Source of the DNA: JAAUTT01 sp038213375
GTDB lineage: Bacteria; Bacteroidota; Bacteroidia; Bacteroidales; JAAUTT01
Reading direction: 5' to 3'
DNA length: 64,000 nucleotides
Assembly: GCA_038213375.1 (NCBI GenBank)
Contig: JBBQTB010000004.1
Location: 110,110 to 174,109, forward strand
Part shown: positions 47,484-55,769 of the stretch, piece after piece
Numbering within the stretch: position 1 is the stretch's first letter
Layout of the letters: every line of letters begins with the position of its first letter
Notes under the pieces: generated by a model
What the model was told of the DNA's origin: nothing
The model's input: the letters and a program-made list of their open reading frames with translations, nothing else
The model's database searches: none
Translations under genes and position numbers: made by a program

Positions 47484-48884
47484 TTAACCCTTCTTCATCA
47501 CCTCCTCCATCGCTCCCACCAACACCTCCGCCGACCTTTTCGCCGAATAAGGTTCCAGTGCCGTCAACACCGGATTCCAAACCTGATCATTATCCTCCAT
47601 AAATTGTTGTAACCGTTCAATGGTATCTGTATAAAAAGCCTCAGAACTGTTATCAGGACGATACCGCACAAGGTATCTATCACAATTCGTTTCTTTTAAA
47701 ATATCCACTGCAGTGCTCCCACAATGAAACATCCCCATAAATGGCCGTTTGCTCAAAATCACCTGGAAGGTTTTAGAGGCGGTGTAATGTTTCTCAGTGC
47801 TACCTATAATCAACACCTTATCAGCTTTCGCCAGAAAATTAAGGATGTGTAGAAAGGGAAACCTGTCGCGGATTTCAGTGACGAGGTGCGCAATTCCGTG
47901 ATCGTTGGCATAAGCAGTTACTCTTTTGTGAGGGTACATGCCTGTGCCCAGAAAATACAGGTGAACGTTTTCCGGTACTTGTCCGGCATGAAGTAGTGCT
48001 GCAAAAGCTTTAAAAAACGTATCAAGAAATACCTGCGAATTGGGCATAAACGCTCCCGCATACAGAATGGGTTTGCAATCTGGCCGGTCGTCCCATGGCA
48101 ATTTCAACCCCGCAATTTCAATCTCATGGTCATGCGGATCAAACCCATATGGAAACGCGGCATGGAGTGGGACGCGAGGCATGGGGCGTGTGACGTGGGG
48201 CGTGAAGCCTACCTCAAACTTCATGTCGCTTGTCTCAGGACCCTTGTCTGTTTCCTCTTGTCCCCTGTCCCTGGTCTCCCATCCATCGTTCTTGATTCCT
48301 GGTTCCTGGTTCCTGGTTCTAATCAGAAAATTCCTTTCAAACACCGGCTTATAATATTCAAAGGCTACACCCGTGATGAGGCTGGCCTTTTTTACAGCGA
48401 ATGGTTCTAAAAGCTTTGCAATCCACAAACTCAAATGAGCGCGCAACGAGCCATCCTTACTAATGTCTCGAACCCATGGGTCAATATAATCAATCCCATA
48501 TTTGATGCCTGTTTTCCTATAAAGCAATCGACCTAATAAGGCCGTATAAAATGAAGGAATAGGAATCCAAAGAAAATCGGGTTTCTCATCACGGATAATT
48601 TCCTTCCCTTTTCTATATAAAGACCAAAAGGCTCGCAATCCAATATCTCCAATCACCCGGGGCTTTCCGGCTTTCCATGCATCCACCCGGTACTCGGTAA
48701 AATGCGGAGAAAACAAACGGTGCATATCGGTGTCGGGAACTTCCTCGTAATATTCGGGTTTAACGGTTAGAATAATGGGACTCCAACCTACTTCATACAG
48801 ATAATTGCCTGTAAGACGTGCACGATGCACACCCGCCAAATTCGACGGATGCCAGTGGGGGTAAATAATAAGTAACTTCTTCAA
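47484..48884 (-). CDS. glycosyltransferase-like protein with in-frame insert
   Basis: GT-B-like protein of 466 aa starting from TTG 48884 (no ATG upstream): LLIIYPHWHPSNLAGVHRAR. It has the PDFLWIPIPSFYTALLGRLL and IDYIDPWVRDISKDG segments of GT4-like enzymes in polysaccharide loci, and a C-terminal domain with ILYAGAFMPNSQVFLDTFFK. About 45 residues near 190-235 (RTRNQEPGIKNDGWETRD onward to MPRVPLH) are low-complexity and encoded by a text-like DNA repeat (about 48170-48330). They were probably inserted in frame into a surface loop. Whether activity survives is unknown. Confidence 0.75.
   Translation of the reverse strand: MKKLLIIYPHWHPSNLAGVHRARLTGNYLYEVGWSPIILTVKPEYYEEVPDTDMHRLFSPHFTEYRVDAWKAGKPRVIGDIGLRAFWSLYRKGKEIIRDEKPDFLWIPIPSFYTALLGRLLYRKTGIKYGIDYIDPWVRDISKDGSLRAHLSLWIAKLLEPFAVKKASLITGVAFEYYKPVFERNFLIRTRNQEPGIKNDGWETRDRGQEETDKGPETSDMKFEVGFTPHVTRPMPRVPLHAAFPYGFDPHDHEIEIAGLKLPWDDRPDCKPILYAGAFMPNSQVFLDTFFKAFAALLHAGQVPENVHLYFLGTGMYPHKRVTAYANDHGIAHLVTEIRDRFPFLHILNFLAKADKVLIIGSTEKHYTASKTFQVILSKRPFMGMFHCGSTAVDILKETNCDRYLVRYRPDNSSEAFYTDTIERLQQFMEDNDQVWNPVLTALEPYSAKRSAEVLVGAMEEVMKKG
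48160..48335. repeat. low-complexity repeat inside a glycosyltransferase gene
   Basis: GTGGGACGCGAGGCATGGGG-type units like those at 46.8 kb, followed by short tandem CTTGTC, CCTGTCC and CCTGGTT units ending in GATTCCTGGTTCCTGGTTCC. The reading frame of the host gene is kept through the whole insert. Confidence 0.75.
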
Positions 48885-48933
48885 TTTTTTTTATTTTTTG
48901 CCAATAGCATTCTGCTCACTTTTGTTGCTTTGG

Positions 48934-49016
48934 ATTGGATCGTACTTAGGAGACATACAAAATCAGGGACAACCTGAAGGAAATACGCTACTTAGGCAGA
49001 GCCTAAGCGGAACGAG
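48934..49016. repeat. structured cassette repeat, copy A
   Basis: ATTGGATCGTACTTAGGAGACATAC, shortened here to its key parts: GGATCGTACTTAGG, then CAGGGACAACCTG, AATACG, and CTTAGGC-AGA-GCCTAAG, GGAACGAG. It lies directly downstream of ATPase 1 and upstream of the glycosyltransferase at 47.5-48.9 kb. Sister copies are at 50607-50713 and 52117-52221. Confidence 0.85.
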
Positions 49017-49146
49017 AGACTAAAATCGTTGTGATGGAATTGTTTATTAATTAATACATTAGCAATTATTCTCTATTTTTGTCATATAAAAAGTAAAATG
49101 TAATCCATTAAAACATACTTTTTCTTTTAGTATATCGCTTCTATTT

Positions 49147-50427
49147 TTAAGGTAATAAAAAATATTCATAAAAAGGAATCACCTGAACTTCAATATTTTT
49201 AAATGCCAATACTTCTGAATTGTCAAACGTAATAATGGTTGCCTTATTCGTATTAAGGTATTTACAGGCTTCATAAATTCCCTTCAGTTCTCGTTCTTTT
49301 GTCTCAGGATCATCCAACTCGAATGAAATTTGGATTGGTTTATAGGATTCATTTTCTTTAACAACCAAATCGCATTCATAATAATCCTTAAAATAATAGA
49401 TTTGTTTTTCAGCTTTAAAAAACTCCATTACCACCATATTTTCAAACAGCTTGCCCTTGTTATCCGAAACCGAAAATTCAATGGCCGAAAGCAGCCCATT
49501 ATCAATAATATATGTTTTTTTATCACTCTTTTCCTGTTTAATTTCAGAGTAATTAAATTTATTAATGGATTGCGTGAGAAAGATATTGTTACAATAGCTA
49601 AAATATTCATATAAATACTTATTACTTATATTGTAACCCATTGATTGTAAATCGTGGTAAGTTTTGTTTATGGAAAATGGTTTGGTAACATTTGCAAATA
49701 TTTTTTTTATAAAAAATTTAAGGGTTTCGGGTTGGCTAACTTTATACCTTTCAATAATATCTCTAAATATCATTACATTAAAGTATTGCTGCAATAACCG
49801 TATCCTGTATTGAGGGTCGAAATAAACCGTTTCCGGGAAACTTCCTTCGAACATATACTTACTTGCATAACTTGCTATCCGGTTTTTGTTCTGTTGCGGA
49901 TATAACTTTGGTTCAACTTTATTAAATTTTAAATACTCGTTAAAAGAAAGAGGATAAAGAGTAAATGTTAACGTTCGCCCCCTTAATTCTGTCGCTATTT
50001 CAGTACTTAATAATTTCGAATTTGAACCTGTGATGTATATATGGCGTGTTTTTGAATCGTATATCCTTCGTATAAACTTTTCCCATCCAGGCACATTTTG
50101 AATTTCGTCGAACAACAAATACAGGTTTTTTGTCTCTGTTTCCGGATACAATTCTTGATAAGCCTGCAAAATATCATCCAAGTTTTGCTGATTCAATGAT
50201 AAGCGTTCATCCTCAAAGTTAATAAACAGGATTTGTTCCTTCTTACAACCTGTTTTAATTAACTCCTGAATTATTTGGTATAGCAGATAAGTTTTCCCAC
50301 TTCGGCGTGCCCCAATTAACGTTATAATAATGTTTAAATTTATTGGAATATTAATATTACGCATCTCAAATTGAGGAAGATCCGTATTATGGTATTCTAG
50401 TATTATGTTTTTTATCGTACTTTTCAC
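49147..50427 (-). CDS. AAA_14/DUF4143 ATPase 1
   Basis: ATP-binding protein of 426 aa. Walker A GARRSGKT (39-46), Walker B LYLLFDEIQNVPGWE (about 104-118) and sensor HIYITGSNSKLLSTEIATEL followed by the LRGRT arginine motif are intact. The C-terminal DUF4143 region (about 215-426) ends with a restriction-fold-like part, YYECDLVVKENESYKPIQIS. The family is widespread and poorly characterised, often multi-copy in Bacteroidota and archaea. It lies alone between two copies of a structured repeat (A at 48.9 kb, B at 50.6 kb). Confidence 0.9.
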   Translation of the reverse strand: MKSTIKNIILEYHNTDLPQFEMRNINIPINLNIIITLIGARRSGKTYLLYQIIQELIKTGCKKEQILFINFEDERLSLNQQNLDDILQAYQELYPETETKNLYLLFDEIQNVPGWEKFIRRIYDSKTRHIYITGSNSKLLSTEIATELRGRTLTFTLYPLSFNEYLKFNKVEPKLYPQQNKNRIASYASKYMFEGSFPETVYFDPQYRIRLLQQYFNVMIFRDIIERYKVSQPETLKFFIKKIFANVTKPFSINKTYHDLQSMGYNISNKYLYEYFSYCNNIFLTQSINKFNYSEIKQEKSDKKTYIIDNGLLSAIEFSVSDNKGKLFENMVVMEFFKAEKQIYYFKDYYECDLVVKENESYKPIQISFELDDPETKERELKGIYEACKYLNTNKATIITFDNSEVLAFKNIEVQVIPFYEYFLLP

Positions 50428-50606
50428 ATTTTAAATTTACAAATTATTTAAGTATATATTACCAATATTAAATAAATATCTTAGTATTATTTACTAAATA
50501 ATCCATGTTTTGTTATATAAATCATTATACTTAAGGAAAACCTTCCTGTTTTTATCATGAATTACTAAAAGGTGGCGGCTGTTTGAATGAATTCGAGGCA
50601 AATAAT

Positions 50607-50713
50607 TAACCTGAGCTTTATAAAATTCGGATTGGATCGTACTTAGGAGTCATACAAAATCAGGCACAACCTGAAGGATATATACGACTTAGGCACAGTC
50701 TAAGCCGAACGAG
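50607..50713. repeat. structured cassette repeat, copy B
   Basis: Extended copy. AACCTGAGCTTTATAAAATT is followed by GGATCGTACTTAGG, CAGGCACAACCTG, TATACGA, CTTAGGC-ACA-GTCTAAG (50688-50704) and GAACGAG. The 3' arm change GCC to GTC keeps pairing through a G-T pair. It lies in the 366 bp between ATPase 1 and ATPase 2; the rest of that gap is AT-rich without a gene. Confidence 0.85.
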
Positions 50714-50793
50714 GGGATAGTCAATTTTCAACCATTTTCATACAACCACCAACAAGAATATTTTGTCTATCCATTTTCATAAAATGATGCTTT

Positions 50794-51972
50794 TTACTTT
50801 ATTGAACCTCCCCAAATAACCTTTTCGACATTAAGGGGAGGATTGTTGCTGATGATTGTTAAATTAGTTATCCCCATGTTTTTAGATAATTTAATTAGTT
50901 GCTGCCAATCGGCGGGTGTAGCTGTTTCCTTTACCTCAAAAGCGTTATCATTATTTAAAATAAAATCAATTTCATGCCCAGTTTTAAGTGCATAATAACT
51001 TAAAGCACCAAAATGATGTAATTGATTATAAATAGCATTTTCGAATAACACACCACCCGATACTTTTGCCAGGCGGTTTAATATTCCATTATCGCAGAAA
51101 AATAGTTTTTTTGCCTTCACAATTTCCCGGTCCGGATTTTTTGATGCTACCGAAATGCGTTGAATAAGATATGTTTTCTCAAACATTTCAATGTAATTGG
51201 TAACAGTTGGTTTAGACAAGCCTGTCAACGCCGAAATTTTAGCAAAGTCGAGTTTAGTGGCTGTACGCGAGGCCAACATTATCAATAAATTTCGGATGGT
51301 ATCGGCATTCTTAAAATCAGAAAGCCATTTTATATCAATGTTAATATATGAACTTATTAAATCTTCGAGTAAATCGGTTTTTTGAGTTATTGCATCGGTT
51401 AGCACAACTTCGGGCATGCCCCCAAAATTTAAATACTCATCATAATATCCTTTTAACCTATCATAATCGTGTTGCTGAAAAGCTTGTTCATTATAGTTGT
51501 AAGGAGTCCATGGAATTGATTTAAAAGTAAGGAATTCGCCAAAGTCGAGGGGATAAAGCTCAAATATTTTTTTCCGGCCGGCTAACGATTCCGTAAAAAG
51601 GTTCTTTATATAGTAGGAACTTGAACCAGTTATGATGAATTTAATATTATAATTGTCATACAAATACTTTACTACACTTGGCAGGTTAGGCAAAAACTGA
51701 GCTTCGTCAATGGCAATGGCCACTTTAGAACTAAAATTAACGCCGCGTTGTTTGAGTGCTAATATAATATTTTCGAAATTTGAATCATTAAACAAATTAC
51801 GGTTATCAAGTCTTTCTAAATCAAAATAAATGCTGTTGTTTGGAAAATAATCGACCAACAATTGTTTTACCAATGTGGTTTTACCGGTTCGTCGCAAACC
51901 TGTAATTATGCTAACCTGTGATTGTTCAGCATGTTCACTAAGGGTTTTATATATTTTGCGTTCAAAAAACAT
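50794..51972 (-). CDS. AAA_14/DUF4143 ATPase 2
   Basis: ATPase of 392 aa in the same superfamily but clearly divergent from the other three. Walker A GLRRTGKTT (25-33), Walker B VAIAIDEAQFLPNLPSVVKY (about 82-101), sensor FIITGSSSYYIKNLFTESLA then GRKKIFELYPLDFGEF. A winged-helix-like segment (KISALTGLSKPTVTNYIEMF) precedes a restriction-fold-like C-terminus, TGHEIDFILNNDNAFEVKET with D-x-E-x-K geometry. It lies between repeat copies B and C. Confidence 0.9.
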   Translation of the reverse strand: MFFERKIYKTLSEHAEQSQVSIITGLRRTGKTTLVKQLLVDYFPNNSIYFDLERLDNRNLFNDSNFENIILALKQRGVNFSSKVAIAIDEAQFLPNLPSVVKYLYDNYNIKFIITGSSSYYIKNLFTESLAGRKKIFELYPLDFGEFLTFKSIPWTPYNYNEQAFQQHDYDRLKGYYDEYLNFGGMPEVVLTDAITQKTDLLEDLISSYINIDIKWLSDFKNADTIRNLLIMLASRTATKLDFAKISALTGLSKPTVTNYIEMFEKTYLIQRISVASKNPDREIVKAKKLFFCDNGILNRLAKVSGGVLFENAIYNQLHHFGALSYYALKTGHEIDFILNNDNAFEVKETATPADWQQLIKLSKNMGITNLTIISNNPPLNVEKVIWGGSIK

Positions 51973-52116
51973 GGTTTTAAACTCTGTGTATAGTCTACAA
52001 ATTTACTATAAATAATATTAAATATTGCTTTTAGTTAAACCTTTAGTAAAATTGAAATTTGCTTTTAGTTGAAACTGCTTTCTTCCTTGCTCATTAAAAA
52101 AATGTGGCAAAAAAAT

Positions 52117-52221
52117 TACCTGAACTTTATAAAGTTCGGGTTGGATCGTACTTAGGAGTCATACAAAATCAGGCACGGCCTAAAGGATATATACGACTTA
52201 GGCACAGCCTAGGCCGAACGA
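52117..52221. repeat. structured cassette repeat, copy C
   Basis: Begins with the palindrome CCTGAACTTT-AT-AAAGTTCGGG (52119-52140), then GGATCGTACTTAGG, CAGGCACGGCCTAAAGG, TATACGA and CTTAGGC-ACA-GCCTAGG, ending GAACGAG. It lies between the start of ATPase 2 and the FkbM pseudogene. The following 40 bp (GGTCCCATGTCTCACGCC) resemble the minisatellite at 46.8 kb. Confidence 0.85.
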
Positions 52222-52263
52222 GGGGGTCCCATGTCTCACGCCTTATGCCCCTCGTCCCTTCTC

Positions 52264-53154
52264 CTAAAACTCCATCCCCAACACCATAATCTTTCGCTGG
52301 TTTAGAACTCTCCCCTTTACAAACTCAACATCCCGCACATAAATCGTATTCGAATTTCGGTTATAGGTAGATAGATTTGTTAACCCTCGTGAAAACGCAT
52401 CATACCGAAACGGCAGAAAACCAGCATCTGAAAGCAACTGGTGGATGCTATCATCGGCAATTCCATACCTGCCTCCGCTGCCGTTAAGTTCAATGATGAT
52501 GGCTTTTAGCTGATGGTTAGCCAATGTTTTGGCTCCTCCTTTCAAAACTTGGAACTCAAAGCCTTCTACATCGAGCTTTAGCAATATTGCTACTTCCTGT
52601 TCACAATAATCGTCAAGAATCCCAACTGCTACTTCAATGGAAGTTGTATTTTCTCCTTTAGCCAACGCATGATTTACGGTATCCAGTTCTGATGAAAACC
52701 GGATCGTTCCAGGTACATCTCCCAATCCGATATTATGAGCTTGAACCCTATCTTCTAAGTCGTTGATGACGATATTGTCTTTTAAATGCCTGAACGTAAC
52801 CGGAACCGGCTCGAAAGAAACGGTTCTGGATCATATTACCCCTGAGGCTAAGATTGTATACGAACCAATATTGGCACCCACATCAGCAAACAAATCTTCA
52901 GGTCGAAGTAAATGCAATAAAAATCCCATTTTCTCAAAATCGTGCAAACCCACATAGATATTACCTGTAGCTCCAGTCATCCCTTTTGCGATGATTAGTT
53001 TACTTTTTTCAACAAAAGGATAAATGATGGGGTAGGGATTTAGACGATAGCCAATCTGCCAGCATAAATACTTTAAAAAAGCTTTCGTACGGTTTCTCTT
53101 TGACAACGGATGAACGAGTATATACCGAAGAGTTTTTCTTAACATTTTAGCCAA
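52264..53154 (-). pseudogene. FkbM-family methyltransferase with an in-frame stop
   Basis: SAM-dependent methyltransferase of the FkbM family, typical of polysaccharide loci. One frame of 296 codons covers the family: LFADVGANIGSYTILASGV (SAM-binding motif I, residues about 88-106), then FEPVPVTFRHLKDNIVIND, ILLKLDVEGFEFQVLKGG and the C-terminal part. The frame is broken by a single TGA at 52831-52833 (residue 108). Everything downstream stays in the same frame, so a point nonsense change or a base-call error is likely. The product would be truncated and inactive unless the stop is read through. Confidence 0.85.
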
Positions 53155-53198
53155 TTACTTTGTTTTTTTCTGATTACCATTCACTTCATCTTCCCTAT

Positions 53199-53332
53199 GT
53201 TCGGCGTAGCGTCCCGCTACGACGTATTTAACCGGCCTCCGGCTAATATAGCAAAGGCAGCATAAAATTGTAAAATTCTTATTTCAGGACAGAGGCCGAA
53301 GTTTAGCAACTTAGCGGGACACTGCGCTGAAC
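53199..53332. repeat. MITE-like element with imperfect inverted ends
   Basis: GTTCGGCGTAGCGTCCCGCT at 53199-53218 faces TAGCGGGACACTGCGCTGAAC at 53312-53332 (about 17 of 21 positions complementary, several changes G-T compatible). Inside is a second pair, GGCCTCCGGCT and AGAGGCCGAAG. It fills most of the gap between the FkbM pseudogene and the DUF6922-like gene. Confidence 0.6.
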
Positions 53333-53393
53333 CCAGGGGTTTATCCGTTTATCAAGTTGCCAAAACAGTGCCACCCATAAGCCTAAGATTTGA

Positions 53394-53491
53394 AAATATT
53401 TCAACCTTTTGAAGGGCTACCAAAAGTTCAAGTGTTCGTGAATCGATGGTGTTGAAGTAAAGCATAAAAAGTTTTCTTTAGGAACTTGGGA
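53394..53491. repeat. 98-bp direct repeat, left copy (tail of the DUF6922-like gene)
   Basis: About 93 percent identical to 55275-55372. Shared core runs from ACCTTTTGAAGGGCTACC to AAGCATAAAAAGTTTTCTT. This copy is the coding 3' end of the DUF6922-like gene. The pair brackets that gene and ATPase 3. Confidence 0.88.
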
Positions 53492-53731
53492 TAAAAAAGC
53501 AATAAAGGAGGCTGATTTTTTATCTAAGTCTTTTATTGTTACAGCTATTTCGGCAATTTCGGCAATATTGTATATTTTCAACAAGGTGTACCAATCGTTA
53601 ATTAATCCGTAATCCAACACTCGTTGTACAATCAGTTTTTTGCTTCGATTGGTATCCATTTTACTCAAATCAACATCCCAAAATAAGTGTGATGAAAGTG
53701 CTCTGAGTTCTATATTTTTATTGTTTATCAT
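53417..53731 (-). CDS. DUF6922-like small protein
   Basis: Protein of 104 aa from ATG 53731; an ATG at 53752 would add 7 residues. SHLFWDVDLSKMDTNRSKKL, VQRVLDYGLINDWYTLLKIY and FLSQVPKENFLCFTSTPSIH resemble DUF6922, small Bacteroidota proteins often placed before a nucleotidyltransferase toxin, probably as antitoxins. Here no toxin follows; ATPase 3 lies 48 nt upstream on the same strand. A short internal duplication gives EIAEIA. The last 75 nt recur beyond ATPase 3. Confidence 0.65.
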   Translation of the reverse strand: MINNKNIELRALSSHLFWDVDLSKMDTNRSKKLIVQRVLDYGLINDWYTLLKIYNIAEIAEIAVTIKDLDKKSASFIAFLSQVPKENFLCFTSTPSIHEHLNFW

Positions 53732-53779
53732 TAGCTTGCCACACCATAACATGAGGCAATAGATTAAAAATAGTGGGTA

Positions 53780-55066
53780 TCAATTATTATTCAATAACCA
53801 TTGCCAAATAGGCATTATTGTTATTTCTAAGGTATCTATATATATTGAGGTGTGGTTGCCCTCTCCTATAATAAGTGTAGATTTAGCAATATTATTTGCT
53901 TTCATTGCCTCTGTCAACCCCTTTACTTCTCGGTTATAGGTTTGCCTTTCATTAATTTTTAATGCTACGTTTATTAATTGTTTATGCCCTGAAGTATTTA
54001 TAAAAAAATCGACTTCTTGTATGCCCTTTAAATAAAATATTTCGTTAAATTTTCTTCTTAACTCAATATATACAATATTTTCCAATATCCGGCCTTTATC
54101 ATTCTCAATATCCATTAATAACTTCAAGCCAATGTCCACTGCATATAGCTTTTTAGGATTACGTTGTTGTTCTCGCACGGAGGTTGTATATAAACTTGCA
54201 CCAAAAAAAATGTAACTGTCTTCTAAATAGGTGAAAAAATCGTACAAACTATTTTTCGACAACTGAAAACCTTGCGATTTAAAATCATTAAAAATTTTGT
54301 TTATGCTTATTAAGTTGGAAGTATTAATTGCCAAAAATTTTATAAAATGCTTAATTAAAGTATGTTGTGTTAGTCCATGCCTTTCAATAAGGTCCTTATA
54401 CACCACCATGTTAATGTACTCGTGAAGTATTGGAATATGCAGGGAGGTATCCTTTTCAAGAATTATTTCGGGTAAGGCAGATGAACTGCTATATTGGTTA
54501 TAGGCATTAACGATTTCTGATTTTTTAATTGAAGACCATGGTTCGCTAAAGTCAATTTCTTTCCATTTTAAATATTCTGAAAATGATATTGGAAAAACTT
54601 CAAAAGTCAATGTTCGCCCACGTAATGAGGTTGCAATTTCGTTACTTAACAATTTCGACGAGGATCCTGTTAAATAAATATAACAATGTTCGGTATCGTA
54701 CAACCTGCGAATCAATAAATTCCATTCAGGAATATTTTGTATTTCATCAAAAAAGAAGTATACTTTCTCTAATCTATTTTTGGGGAATAATTCATAATAC
54801 GTTTCAATTATTTGCTGTGCCTTATCAAGTGTAAACGGAAATAGCTTATCGTTTTCGAAATTTATATACAAAATACGTGAATGGTCAACATGTTGGCGTA
54901 GTTTATGTATTTGTTGCAAAAATAAATATGTTTTGCCCACGCGACGCGCTCCAATTATTGTAATTATTCTATTGGGTTCATTTGGCAAAACAATATCCCT
55001 TTGCTTTATATTGCTTAAGTTTCGCTCAATAAAATTTATAATTAATTCTTGAAAATACGCTTTCAT
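53780..55066 (-). CDS. AAA_14/DUF4143 ATPase 3
   Basis: ATPase of 428 aa, closest by eye to ATPase 1. Walker A GARRVGKT (39-46), Walker B VYFFFDEIQNIPEWNLLIRR, sensor YIYLTGSSSKLLSNEIATSL then RGRTLTFEVFPISFSEYLKW. The C-terminal DUF4143 region ends GIQEVDFFINTSGHKQLINV and carries a D...N-V pattern, so the catalytic Lys of a restriction-type fold may be missing. It is flanked on both sides by 98-bp direct copies of the tail of the neighbouring DUF6922-like gene. Function unknown. Confidence 0.9.
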   Translation of the reverse strand: MKAYFQELIINFIERNLSNIKQRDIVLPNEPNRIITIIGARRVGKTYLFLQQIHKLRQHVDHSRILYINFENDKLFPFTLDKAQQIIETYYELFPKNRLEKVYFFFDEIQNIPEWNLLIRRLYDTEHCYIYLTGSSSKLLSNEIATSLRGRTLTFEVFPISFSEYLKWKEIDFSEPWSSIKKSEIVNAYNQYSSSSALPEIILEKDTSLHIPILHEYINMVVYKDLIERHGLTQHTLIKHFIKFLAINTSNLISINKIFNDFKSQGFQLSKNSLYDFFTYLEDSYIFFGASLYTTSVREQQRNPKKLYAVDIGLKLLMDIENDKGRILENIVYIELRRKFNEIFYLKGIQEVDFFINTSGHKQLINVALKINERQTYNREVKGLTEAMKANNIAKSTLIIGEGNHTSIYIDTLEITIMPIWQWLLNNN

Positions 55067-55274
55067 TTTATCCTTTATATCAGGGGCAAATATACATATT
55101 TATTTCCCTATTGAAAAGGACATAATTCCGTTTTCGATAAAAATGTAAAACATAAATAGGTATATAATAATTACATGAGATACGTCATTTCGTATTTCGC
55201 ACATTTGAACTCACTCATTACGGTCATTAATAATTTAAACCTTTTCTATTTTGTTTAAGATATCCCTAAATGAT

Positions 55275-55372
55275 AAATATTTCGACCTTTTGAAGGGCTA
55301 CCAAAAGTTCAAGTGACCGTGAATCGACGGTGTTGAAGTAAAGCATAAAAAGTTTTCTTAAGGTACTTGCGA
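55275..55372. repeat. 98-bp direct repeat, right copy
   Basis: Non-coding copy of the tail of the DUF6922-like gene, same orientation as 53394-53491, with about 7 differences over 98 positions. No upstream part of the gene accompanies it. Confidence 0.88.
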
Positions 55373-55375
55373 ACT

Positions 55376-55560
55376 TAAAAAGCACTGAAAGTGCGGTATA
55401 TATCAGCCCGGTGTGAAGCACCGGGTTATATTATGGCTCTTGGTTTAGCACTGTAAGTGCGTAATATATTACAGCCCTTCAGGCCTAAAATACATTACCA
55501 ACTTTACTACCCAGATGTAAGAGGCTGGGATAGTATATTTAGCCCAACTAGGGCTATAAA
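55376..55560. repeat. hairpin array element, copy 2
   Basis: Same order of hairpins as 46996-47180. The second stem is CCCGGTG-TGAAG-CACCGGG, a two-sided change (C to T and G to A) that keeps the pair found in copy 1. The fourth stem has decayed (CCCAG-ATGTAAGAG-GCTGGG). Confidence 0.8.
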
Positions 55561-55670
55561 ATGGTGGATAAATTATTATCCTACCATTGCCGCCCCAATG
55601 GAACTAAAAATGAGACGCAAAACATCAAATAAAAACTCCATATTGATTGGGGGCTGTTTGATTGAAGTCT

Positions 55671-55732
55671 AAAAAGCACTGAAAGTGCGGTATATATTAG
55701 TTATTTTACGGCAGCTTGGGTTTAGTCTCATT
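55671..55732. repeat. hairpin array element, fragment
   Basis: Keeps AAAAAGCACTGAAAGTGCGG and TATATATTAG, then diverges but retains GGGTTTAG. Same orientation as the other two copies. Confidence 0.65.
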
Positions 55733-55769
55733 ATTAAATTATCTAAGTTGTTCTAACAATTATTTTTCT

